31,273 nt of DNA from Chara braunii (GCA_003427395.1 BFEA01000292.1:918863-950135); one strand, 5' to 3'; numbered from the stretch's first letter, positions 19,559 through 28,659 are shown. Notes: generated by a model not told the origin, from the sequence alone. Program-made: numbers and translations.

Positions 19559-21283
19559 TTAACGCTCACGGATGGCCTTCGCTATCTCCAAAAGAGCGTG
19601 ACACATCGGTTTGCTAACTTCGTCAGACGCCACGTAGTGTTTTTTTTGAACTTCCACCTCTGCTTCCAACGACTCGCATTGTCGGTTTTGGATGGAGCAT
19701 TGCCGCTTGTTGTTGCTCTCCATCGTCGACGCCAACAGAGCCCCGTGCTTCTCCATGCAATCCGTCAGCGCTTCGAATGTTTGTTGCGTCGTGCTCTTCC
19801 GCTTGTCGAAACCGGCATGGCTTCCCGTCGTCTGAGAAGAACCTCTCATCGACCCGTCCTCGTCGTCGTCGTGCCCTGCAGCAGTGTCCCCATCGCCCAC
19901 AGATTCAGGATCCACAGAAGTGGCGGACGGCAGACGCACACCACCCGGAGCACCAATGTCGGTGACGTTCTTGAGGTTTATGGTGTGGCTCTTCGCGGTC
20001 GACCCCAGGATCTCGTCGTAAACTGCACGATCCATGTTGAAATTGAAGCCCTTCGACAACCTCTCTTTCCCGGAGAATTGGAAGAAGTTATGCTTCCTTG
20101 ACAAGCCTTGGAAGTGATGCAACTTCTTGACCTGCTGCATCAAATTCTCCCACTTCTTCCCGCACCGTTCGGCTTCTCTGTCGACGCCCACCTTCTTTAA
20201 CCTCTGCTCCACATCCAACCACTTCCATTCTCGCGGCTTCATACGAGCGTACGCGGTACTCATCCCATGCAGATGCGCGTCCTAGTCACGTTTAGCCCAG
20301 ATGAGGGCTATCATGTCGTCCACGGACCAGAACTGACGACCTCTTTCCACATCACCGTCAGCTTCGGCATCGCTCCCCTTCCCCGCCGCTTTTTTCCCCC
20401 GACGACCATTGCGAGCACACGCCCTCGTCTTCCTGCCCCTCCCTCCCATGCTGCTCTGCTTCAACGCTGGTACATGGTTTGCGTCGTCCTCCCCACCTTC
20501 GCCGTCGTCATCGTTCCACTCCTGATCGTCCACGCCCACCGCAGGTGCGTCGAAGTCGTTTTCACGCTCCCCCACACGCAGTCGCTGCACCCCCCGAGTT
20601 ATGGATTCCTCCCGCCGTGGATGAAGCGCCCGTCGGTGTTCTGCCCACACCTCCCTCCCGTCGCATGCATCACCAACATCATCGATGCCACAATCCGTCT
20701 CCCCGCATTCACGTCCACGACGGGATGCAGTCGAACTCAGTCTGGCGGAAAGGGGAGACGGAGACTGCATCCATGTGGGGCGAGCTGAGGCATCCCTCGA
20801 CACAGACGGCATCCGGAATTGCTGCCTCGGAGGATCCCCGTTGTTCCCCGACGCCTCCCGGATCGGAGCTGGAGACTTCGATGAACGCGCAACAGTCGTC
20901 ACCTGCCCGCCCTCGTCGTCGGGATGGTTGTTCACGATCACCGTTTGCGACGCGGCCGACGACCTCCCGCTGCACAACCCGAATGACAGATTCACACCTC
21001 CATCGCCTTCGTCGCCACTCAACCCCAGCAATGGACCAGCCGCGTTGAAAATTGTCGTCGACGGAGCTGCCGTCGACGCCCCGATTCTTCCGGATGATCG
21101 ACCTCCAAGGGACATCGGGAGGTCCCTTGGGGAACGCGTCGAAATGGTTGTGGCCTGAGGAATCCCCAAGGAAATGTTTTCACATTTTTTTTTCGTTTTC
21201 TTCCCCGAGGATAAGTGGAATGATGATTTCCTCGGGGATTTTACGCGCCCGAGGAGTGTCAAACTAGCCCCATAGCTGTCCAC
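19559..21283 (-). pseudogene. Myb/SANT-like (trihelix-type) DNA-binding protein with one in-frame TAG
   Basis: A single minus-strand phase spans 574 codons interrupted only by TAG at 20282-20284. The upstream 333 codons are low-complexity (Ser/Gly/Asp/Arg) and end in GRQFWSVDDMIALIWAKRD, the first Trp helix of a Myb/SANT-like domain. After the TAG come REWKWLDVEQRLKKVGVDREAERCGKKWENLMQQVKKLHHFQ (shown here in parts: the WKWLDVEQRL and CGKKWENLMQQVKK helices), which complete the three-helix Trp pattern. A Ser/Asp linker and a C-terminal helical region (FEALTDCMEKHG, CESLEAEVEVQKKHY) likely mediate dimerisation. PIF/Harbinger elements need a Myb-like partner for transposition, which fits the neighbouring transposase. 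The 5' end lacks an ATG (the frame opens at GTG 21283), so the start is uncertain. A co-opted host Myb-like factor is an alternative. Confidence 0.82.
21203..21237. repeat. 9 bp perfect stem-loop
   Basis: CCCCGAGGA (21203-21211) and TCCTCGGGG (21229-21237) are exact inverses around a 17-base loop. A further degenerate ATCCCCAAGG word lies at 21162. It falls inside the 5' part of the Myb-like frame. Confidence 0.8.
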
Positions 21284-21503
21284 GAATGGCGAGTCGTGCG
21301 ATTAGGCCCTAGAACTCCGCATATCTGTGCCCTTGTGCCTCACTAGGATTCTCCCAGATCAACCCAGGTCCGCGCAGGAAAAAAAGAAAGAAAAGAGCCC
21401 TGTATGTGGTGCTACGGCCGGACTTGTCTTCTTCTTCTTCTCTTTTTTTTTCAATTAGCCTCGGGTACCGGGCCCCGGCTGGATCCCATTTGTACTCGGT
21501 TTT

Positions 21504-21684
21504 CATTTCCGGTCAACCTGTCGTCGGGACATCCGTTAAAACCACCAGTACTTGGGCACTGCGCGCCGCGCCGGCCGCACCTTTTTTGAAGCGGCACGGG
21601 CTGTTGATACGATTTATGGACGGCCCGCCGGTAGCGAAATTCTCGTAGCGTTAAAGCTAAGGCGTCGCCCAAGTACTGGTGGTT

Positions 21685-21716
<32 letters not shown>

Positions 21717-21754
21717 GGCCCCTGCGCAAGGATGACACGCATTTCCGGTCAACC
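21504..21754 (+). pseudogene. U6: U6 snRNA retropseudogene, split by an inverted-repeat element and flanked by a 15 bp direct repeat
   Basis: CATTTCCGGTCAACC occurs exactly at 21504-21518 and 21740-21754. Directly inside the left copy is a U6-like 5' end (21520-21539) with TCGGGACATCCG, matching the plant U6 5' stem-loop region with small losses. Then comes a 145 bp insertion (21540-21684). From 21685 to about 21741 the sequence matches the plant-type U6 core from my knowledge of it, including the ACAGAGA box, the AGC triad and GGATGACACGC. The U6 3' tail (oligo-U part) is missing. A 15 bp target duplication plus 3' truncation and no poly(A) fits a LINE-mediated snRNA retropseudogene. Removing the inserted element and one TAA restores the normal spacing of the 5' and core parts. 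Confidence 0.88.
21540..21684. mobile_element. 145 bp MITE-like element E inserted in the U6 copy
   Basis: It has perfect 18 bp terminal inverted repeats: AACCACCAGTACTTGGGC at 21540-21557 and its exact inverse at 21667-21684. They are flanked by TAA on both sides (21537-21539 and 21685-21687). A TTAA duplication is also arithmetically possible if the end is shifted by one base. There is no coding capacity. A 3 bp TAA duplication fits PIF/Harbinger; TTAA would fit piggyBac-like elements. Confidence 0.88.
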
Positions 21755-21847
21755 ATCTTCAGAATAGACGGCCAAAAATGAGAGCGTGCCAAGGGCGACA
21801 TGATGTAAGCCCCTCGACTGCTTGGTAACGAAAGAGAGACAAATTTA

Positions 21848-21961
21848 GGGTCTCGCCACACCACTCTCGAAATGTGAAAAAGACAAAAATGTAGCCGGCG
21901 CATCTGGCCATGTTCTACCGGTAAGTTCATTCTCATTTTGCACATCGGTGTGGCGAGGCGC
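21848..21961. mobile_element. MITE A, 114 bp, TSD TTA
   Basis: GGGTCTCGCCACACC at the left end matches, in inverse, GGTGTGGCGAGGCGC at the right end (13 of 15). TTA flanks both ends (21845-21847 and 21962-21964). A GGGC-like terminus and a 3 bp TTA duplication are the PIF/Harbinger (Tourist-like) pattern. It shares its termini with MITEs B and C. Confidence 0.82.
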
Positions 21962-22310
21962 TTATCTGGGAAGGTTGCGGAAACGTACGTCAAGTTTTGC
22001 ACAAACCGGACACGCTGGCGTGTACAGCGTACGGAGGAAGCCTCGACCATCACGCTAACATTTGCAGAGCTCCAACCTCGACACACAATCTGTTTATCGT
22101 CTGACGGACGTGCTGACGCACGCGCTGTGTTCATTTATTTATTTTTTCTTTTCGAGACTTTGTGTTCATTTTTTTATTTTTTTTTTGAAAAACTTTGTGT
22201 TCATTTCGAACCGTCGTTTCGGCAAGGCGGACGCGGGCGAGGGGTGTACAAGATGGTCGTACACTTGTCCGCGTTAGACGCGGAAGATGGCCGCCCGGCT
22301 GAGCCAGCAT

Positions 22311-22450
22311 GGGCCTCGCCACACCACTGTTGAAACGAAAAAAGCACTAGTGCAAACTGGTGCTATTCACAGGAACGGATGCATCTTGCCACTTTCTGTG
22401 GGAACATGCATTTGAACGTTTTTGGTTTCAACAGTCGTGTGAGGAAGCCT
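22311..22450. mobile_element. MITE B, about 140 bp, same family as A and C
   Basis: The left end GGGCCTCGCCACACCACTG continues TTGAAAC. The right end in inverse reads AGGCTTCCTCACACGACTG then TTGAAAC, giving roughly 21 of 26 matching positions. The interior (TGCTATTCAcAG ... TTGCCAcTtTCT) is shared with MITE C. Flanking triplets (CAT/GTA) do not match, so the duplication is eroded. Confidence 0.75.
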
Positions 22451-22776
22451 GTAGGCTTGGAGACTCGTTCCATTTGACCTAGGATCCAATCTCACACCTT
22501 CTTCTTTTTTTTTTTGATATCTCACACCTTTCGATTACTTCACACGTGCCGGGCCGATCATGTTCTAGTCTGGGTTCATTGTCGGGGTATACTAACAACA
22601 GGACTGTTTTACTCATCTCTGGGCGCGGTTGCGCCCAAATACATCCCAAAGTGGGCGTCGATGGGGTCAGATACATTTAGGACACTCAGACCTTTTTTGA
22701 CACTTTTGCCCTTTCCTCGAACCCTCCAACGCCTTTTTTTTGTATTTCAAATTACGGGCCCAGTGCCCAAGGGCCT

Positions 22777-22853
22777 TGCGTGTCATCCGTGCGCAGGGGC
22801 CACGCTAATCTTCTCTGTGTCGCCCCTATTTGAACGGATCTCCCGATGGACAC
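22777..22853 (-). pseudogene. U6: second U6 snRNA-derived copy, minus strand, diverged
   Basis: Read on the minus strand, GTCCATCGGGAGATCCG is followed by AGGGGCGACACAGAGAAG, then GATTAGCGTGGCCCCTGCGC and GGATGACACGCA. This aligns with plant-type U6 from its 5' end to GACACGCA with scattered substitutions, including inside the region before the ACAGAGA box. It ends at the same internal U6 position as the plus-strand copy at 21.7 kb. No clear direct repeats flank it. Substitutions in conserved positions make it a pseudogene. Confidence 0.82.
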
Positions 22854-23016
22854 CCTTCGTAGATTCGTGCCTGGCCACACTCCTAAGGATCAAGTGTAGT
22901 ATCTGTCCTGATCAGATCCGTGGTCCATTGGACCACACGAGAAAAAAGAACCCTAAAAAAAAAAAAAAAAAAAAAAAAAGGTGCTCAGGAGGTTGTGGGT
23001 TCGTGCGGCATACTGA

Positions 23017-23179
23017 GGGCCTCGCCACACAATCTTCGAAACGAAGTACGAACGAACGTATCCCCCACAAAGCTGTAACATGCATCGGTTGCTATTCATA
23101 GTCAAGGAGGCATTTTGCCATTCTCTAGGGGAAGATGCACTCGTGCTTTTTTCTTTTAGACAGTGGTGTGGGGAGGCCC
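23017..23179. mobile_element. MITE C, 163 bp, same family as A and B
   Basis: The left end GGGCCTCGCCACACAATC and the right end in inverse GGGCCTCCCCACACCACTG give matching termini with few differences. Flanks are TGA on the left and TTA on the right, a one-base mismatch of a 3 bp duplication. The interior aligns with MITE B. Confidence 0.8.
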
Positions 23180-23269
23180 TTAGTGCCAACCAGTGGTGAT
23201 AGTCCTATTGATACCTCTGATCGGTATTAGCAGGGTCCTTCGCCAAAGAGGGTGTGAGTGCGAATGTGA

Positions 23270-23698
23270 GGGCGTACTCACATGGCTACCCCATCTGCAA
23301 AATATGCGGATTTGCGAAATGCCTATTTGAGGTTTTTATTTGAGGTTTTGGGCACTGTTCACATCACACTGTTGTACCTTTTCAGACGGGACAAGGTCGC
23401 TGCCTTCTGGAGAAATGGGGATTTGGTAGTACTTTGGTCACACGGTGCCATCCACAAATTGTGCAAGAACTTTTGTGAACGAATTTTTGCCAATTTTTGA
23501 AGAAAATGTGAAAAATGAAATAGGGCATTTGCGGTCAACTCCAGAGGGGACCGCATTATCCCTCGCCCTGTGACTTCCCAGGCCACTGACAAATGGGCAC
23601 AGGAGTAATGCGTTTGCGAATTTGGTAGATCCGTGTGACCGGCCTTTTCCCTTTTTTTCTGGGATCTTGGGAATATAGGTCCTCGTGTGAGTATGCCC
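23270..23698. mobile_element. MITE D, 429 bp, TSD TGA
   Basis: GGGCGTACTCACA at the left end and, in inverse, GGGCATACTCACA at the right end form 13 bp inverted termini with one mismatch. Identical TGA triplets flank it (23267-23269 and 23699-23701). There is no coding capacity; a 72-codon plus-strand frame inside lacks recognisable motifs. The termini differ from the A/B/C family beyond the GGGC start. Confidence 0.68.
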
Positions 23699-23701
23699 TG
23701 A

Positions 23702-25500
23702 GTGGGTTGTATGTGGGAGAGTGTTGGCCTTAGGGTCTGATCTCACACTACTTACCGTACGTAAAAAGTGATGTTTTTCCGCGAACGAAGGCCGCTGTTG
23801 AGCGCATCAGTCCCACACAGGGCAGGACCCTCCCGCCCGTGTCACGCAAGAGTTGGTCTACTCGCGATACACAAGGAGCTTCTGCAAGCCATTCCGGCCG
23901 AGTGCGCCAGCCATACCTCTTGCGAGCCCCTACGACAGGATAGGGCCAACGCGAGGTACAACTTACCTCCACCTGCGGCAGCTCTAACCTCCCTTCAGTG
24001 GGTGTATCCCGCTGAGCTACTTGTCCACAGTACAAAAGCTAATCAGTTGCAATCGCAGAGGTGGACCAGCCGAGAGCGTTTCTCGTACGCTGTAGCATAG
24101 AGGGTACGCGCGGTCGCACGCCTCTATCGGACCCACACGCGAACCAACACACTGGGGGGCCGAAGTCCCAAGCACGACTCCTCGTCGGTCGACTAGGATG
24201 CATGCCGCTCACCACGCATTACACTGCACTTGAGACATAAAAGTATATAAAACACACACACACGCACAAGACGACACAAAATAAAACAGCACAACAACAC
24301 TCCTAGTCTCTTTTTGTAGTCATCCCATAACCTTCCAATGCAGAAAAATCGAATAGGCGACACTCGCTAGACTTAAATTAAAAATATAAAACCGAGTGAA
24401 CGCGAGACCTTCTCATATTGACTAGCAATTCATGCTTACCGAAGCAGTCGCAACGATGACGTACTTTGTAGTACCCATAATCACGCGATCCTCGATAATC
24501 TCGAGGGTTACGCACTCAAGTGTCGGCTGACACGCGCCTTGGGGGGTTAATCTCTCGACGTTGGACAACCGCCAAGTGTGGTTGAGAACAACACCCTCTT
24601 CTACATCCTGTGGAGAGTGGGTGGTACACAAGTTCATACTTGTGGTGACAATCGTCTCTTATTGCTGAGAAGACCATTTTCGTCATCCAGGGCCTGGAGA
24701 GAACTCGATGGGTTTGACTTCGATGGCTGTCACGGACTACAATGTCCAACTATAAAACTCAAAAAAACAAAGGATAAAATGATTTTTTTTTTTTTTCTCA
24801 ACACATAGTCTGTCTAACCCTTGCGCACGGTCACAATAGGTCACGTGAACACTCAATGTGTACGTATGTATATATATAAAGGGTTATAAATTTGTGACGA
24901 TCACTTCTCACAATCACAGCAAGACTCCTCTCAACCATATATATGTGTGTAATCGTAGGCAGTCAAATCCAAACTCCGAACCACAAACATATCTACAATC
25001 ACATCAAAGATTCAATAAAAAATTCACACACTATACGGGGTCAACTTCAACTATTCTGTATACTCGTACCCCTTGCTTTAGCTATGCAAGCCTCAACCTT
25101 TACCCAACCTTTCAAAATAAATACTCAACAATTTTGTTAAATGACCATTCTATAAAAGTCTGAGTGAAAAACTTAATAAAACGAAATAAAATCATTAGGG
25201 TTAAAGTTTTTTGGTCGGGTAACGAGAGTGGATTGGAGTTGAGTCGTAAACCGATGAATCAGCAGCCGACCTTTTATCAGTGATAACAGATGATGATCCT
25301 TGTGGGATCGAGTTCCATCTATCACAAATTATGAATCGAACGTCCAAAGAAAACATGTATCATAAGACATAGCAATGTCGAAACTAAATTATCAGTGTAT
25401 GGGGAATGAATCCCCATAGCACATTCTTACTCAAGCTATCGTCAAACTACGCCTAAGTCTATCCCTTGACCTCTGTCTAAAGAAAAATGTAGATCTTTGA
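23702..25500. other. no recognised gene; possible pol III A-box at 24008-24019
   Basis: On the minus strand TAGCTCAGCGGG at 24008-24019 fits the tRNA-type A-box consensus exactly, but no convincing B box or cloverleaf follows. A short (AC)n lies at 24253-24266 and a T17 run near 24780-24797. A TATATATATAAA stretch at 24870-24881 could be promoter-like but has no gene after it. From about 24840 the sequence becomes AT-rich. Confidence 0.45.
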
Positions 25501-25539
25501 CAGAATCTCTCACATACTGAGTGAATTACCAGAATCGTC

Positions 25540-26200
25540 ACCTGTCACAATATAATCTATCTCCTTTAAACTAATAAAATTTTAACAGCGCTTCCCGTAA
25601 GAATTTTTTTTTTCGAAATTTAAACTAAACCGAAATATGAAAAACTGAAATAATGCTCAACTCTAAAAACTCAAATTTTGTCTAACTCCCTAAACAAGTA
25701 AAAGTTTGGGCAGCATCTACTTTAGAAAAGCAGATTACCCAGATTTATATTGACTCAAATATGAACTCAAACAAAAAACTTGAGTTTTATCAAGACAAAA
25801 TTTAACTAACTTCTTAGATTTGTAAAAAATTCGTCAACGCTTCTCGTAGACAAAATAGATTTTCCAACTTTATACAAACTTAAGTACAAAATTTAGAAAT
25901 AGCTTTGACTTCTCTAAGTCCAATTTTGTCAAACTCTCTAAATTAGCAAAAAATTAGGCAGCATTCACCTTTACAAAATGAGACTTTCCAGATTTTTACT
26001 TAGCCATATATAAAATTTAGATAAGTTGAACTTGAAAAAGTCAAAATCTAGTTAACTCCTTGGTTTTGTAAGACTTTTGGAGCGCTTCCCGTAGGAAAAG
26101 TAGCTTACCAAGATTTATACAAGACCAAGTACAATCGAAAATCCTAGAAAAATGCGACAATTCACCTATAAAAAAAAAATTAGCTTATAAAATGCAGAAA
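25540..26200. repeat. ~124 bp tandem array with alternating A/B subunits
   Basis: Unit starts lie at 25586, 25711, 25835, 25959 and 26080, spaced 125, 124, 124 and 121. Units 1, 3 and 5 begin (c/g)a(g/a)CGCTTCcCGTAg. Units 2 and 4 begin cAGCATcyaCyTTtA. Unit ends also alternate: TTTTGTCtAACTCcCTAAA in units 1 and 3, and AAATyTAaCTAACTyCTTrG-like in units 2 and 4. A partial B-type end precedes unit 1. The array is therefore a dimer of about 248 bp repeated. Confidence 0.82.
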
Positions 26201-26422
26201 TCGAAACCAACTCCTATAGCTCTAGCACGTGACGAGCATCAAAAGCAACTGCCTTTCAAAATGAAACTTGAACCATGTAGTGATCTCACTCAACCACATT
26301 CAAAGTCAAACTACAATGGTAAGTACTCTCACCAGCCCAAAGTTAACCTTATCAAACAACAGTTCGCAGTCTTTCAACGATTTATCCCATGTACCCAGTT
26401 TACATACGACAAAAAGTTAGAT

Positions 26423-26970
26423 CATCCAATCTTATGGAAACCTGTCAAACTCAGCTATTGGATATACTACATAAACACAAGCCACTACAACTTTTTTCTT
26501 CCTTGGGCATATAACTAGGTTATCCACCACCATCCAATCTTATGGAAAAATGTCTAACTAACCTTTTCATAAATGAAATAATATAAAATACAGACAAGTT
26601 TATCCCTTCGGTTCCAACATGTGCGTGGCCCCAGAACAGACCTCCCAATCTTATGGGAACCTGTCCAGTCCTTTGTCTGAATTCCCCTCAGAATAAAACA
26701 AAGAGAGTAAGAGTCATCCAATCTTATGGAACATGCCTAACTCTATTTCAGAAACCAATAAAAATAAGAAAACCCAAATAAAATCGGGTAACCAAGCCAT
26801 CCATCTTATGGAAGTCTGCTTGGTCCCTGAAAACATCAAACACAAGGATCCATCACAAGTAAGAGAAATCAGACCACCCAATCTTACGGGAACCTGTCTG
26901 GTCCTCCAGACAATCAAAAATAAACATAACACTGGGCCCTCCAATCGTATGGAGACTCTCCCAAGCTTTG
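26423..26970. repeat. seven-copy CCAATCTTATGG motif array with variable spacers
   Basis: A core close to CATCCAATCTTATGGAA followed by CCTGTC occurs at 26426, 26534, 26645, 26718, about 26808, 26878 and 26941, always on the same strand. Spacings are 108, 111, 73, about 91, about 70 and 63. Downstream of the core a (T/C)(C/A)(T/A)AACTC or GGTCC word often follows, while the spacers do not obviously resemble each other. The repeats are imperfect. Confidence 0.85.
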
Positions 26971-28640
26971 GTTGACCCAGTCAAACATAAGCAATATAAC
27001 CTTTATCCCACCTTTCCCGCTGATGCAATCCCTTTTTACAATCTGCTTTGAGTTAAACAACAAAATTGAAACTGATTTTGCACAAACATCCACTTACTTA
27101 AGTCTGATTGTCCTGAAAAACAAACTGAAAATCAAAGTAGGGTTGCAGATAATATACTCAGTCAACCATAGCAAGAAATACAGATAGGGGTTACAACTGG
27201 GTTTATAGAGGCGAACCAATGGTTACCTCTTAATTCCCTGCCTCTAGAACTCTCCGTTCCGACAGAGCTTCCGCAATCAGTGCGCAGACTCCCCACATAG
27301 TATTGTTGCGGTCCTACGAGCTGCGATCTTGCATGCCGCCTTCCTCTCTGAACAGAATAAGACTTAGAGTAAGAAGCGCAAAATGTAAGGGGTTTCAGAT
27401 GCTCGAAATAAAAGAGAGAGACTGAATCAACTCCTAGGTGAGAGCCTTGCTATATTCCATCGTTTGAGGGGCCCATAATAGCGGCTAGAACACGCGGCAC
27501 CCTGGCCAAATGATGTCAAACTATAAGTTGTGGACTCTCTGACGATCTATCGATTTGCAGCAACATCCCCCTTCAAAGGCTCAGTTACTTTGCTGATCCC
27601 ACAACTCCAGGCGCATTTATTATGAGAAGGCTTACAACCTCATGGTCCCCCTGCGGTTAGCTCTGTTGGCAAAATGAACAGCTCATCAGTCAAACACTGC
27701 AGGCAAGTCTACAGTCCTATAACCACTCTCTGTTACCTCGTACAACAGACTGTGCAGTACGCCGATAGGCAGGCACAAATCCTTGCGACTCCTCTCCTTG
27801 TTATAGCTTCTAATCAAAATATAATTACGCAACTTAGTAGGATGTGACCGACTTAGGATTCACCCTTCTCCCTTAATCGCTTGCTCAGGGATTATGCAAC
27901 AAAGACACAATAAGGAATGTTGCGTGCATTGTTCAACAGGCAATTAACAGTGAGCAGACACCTGCTTAGGCTTCCTTTCAACTTCGACCTTATTGCCACT
28001 CATCATTAGTCATTACTATCAAAACCAATCTCTGAAACTTTATGTAGACAGCGAACACACCAGTCTCTGCCGAAGCGAAGCTCAAACAATCTGAATCTGC
28101 ATGTGAACCGAAGATCAACACCAAAAGAAACTTCTTTTTTTTTGCCGTCTTTCACCCCTTTCCGTATCTCACCTTAACTCGCCCTACTGCTATCTCGTCC
28201 GTACGATCTCCAGTATTAACCCGCACTCACCTAACTCCCATTCGATATCACTTCAGAAGCTAACTCTACTTATACAGCCTTACCCATTCACTCAATATGT
28301 GACTCACGCCCGTACTTGGCCGCCTGCATAGGGGGCGTGAGTACCCTTTCCCTATGAGTCGACAAAGCGCATGGCGTAGGGAAGTTGGCCACCTCAATGG
28401 TCGATCCCACTTGCTGTAGGTCAAAACGGACAACCCTGCTAATACTGACCGGAGATGAACACAACGGCCCTACTGAGGATTATGGCCGATGGCACAAGCA
28501 ATAGACACTACCGAGCTACCGTGCCCCGTCCGTATGTAAATATGCAAAGTGAGAATGAACCTTTCGCTAGAATGTAGGAAGGTACAGTCACCATTTTCCA
28601 GCTCTACGTAGCTTACTATACCCACGAAAAAAAAGGAAAA
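26971..28640. other. no recognised gene
   Basis: The sequence has mixed composition and no long frames. A perfect 10 bp inverted repeat, ACTCACGCCC (28302-28311) and GGGCGTGAGT (28333-28342), forms a stem-loop. A near A-box word at 27657-27668 was judged not to be a tRNA. Confidence 0.5.
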
Positions 28641-28659
28641 AGTAAAAAGAAAAATAAGA

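Noticed and set aside
12501-21312. TTAGGCCTTTATAATGG (left) and ATTAGGCCC (right) as termini of the Harbinger-like module
   Set aside because: Beyond the GGCC word the two ends do not align as inverted repeats and no 3 bp duplication could be defined.
24870-24881. TATATATATAAA as a promoter
   Set aside because: No coding sequence or transcript-like structure follows in an AT-rich region where such words are expected by chance.
26423-26970. CRISPR-like array (repeated core, variable spacers)
   Set aside because: The context is eukaryotic, repeats are imperfect, spacer lengths vary from about 45 to 90 bp and no cas genes exist.
27640-27720. tRNA-like stretch with GTTAGCTCTGTTGGC
   Set aside because: It has one mismatch to the A-box, no matching acceptor stem, and no B box or T-loop at the expected distance.
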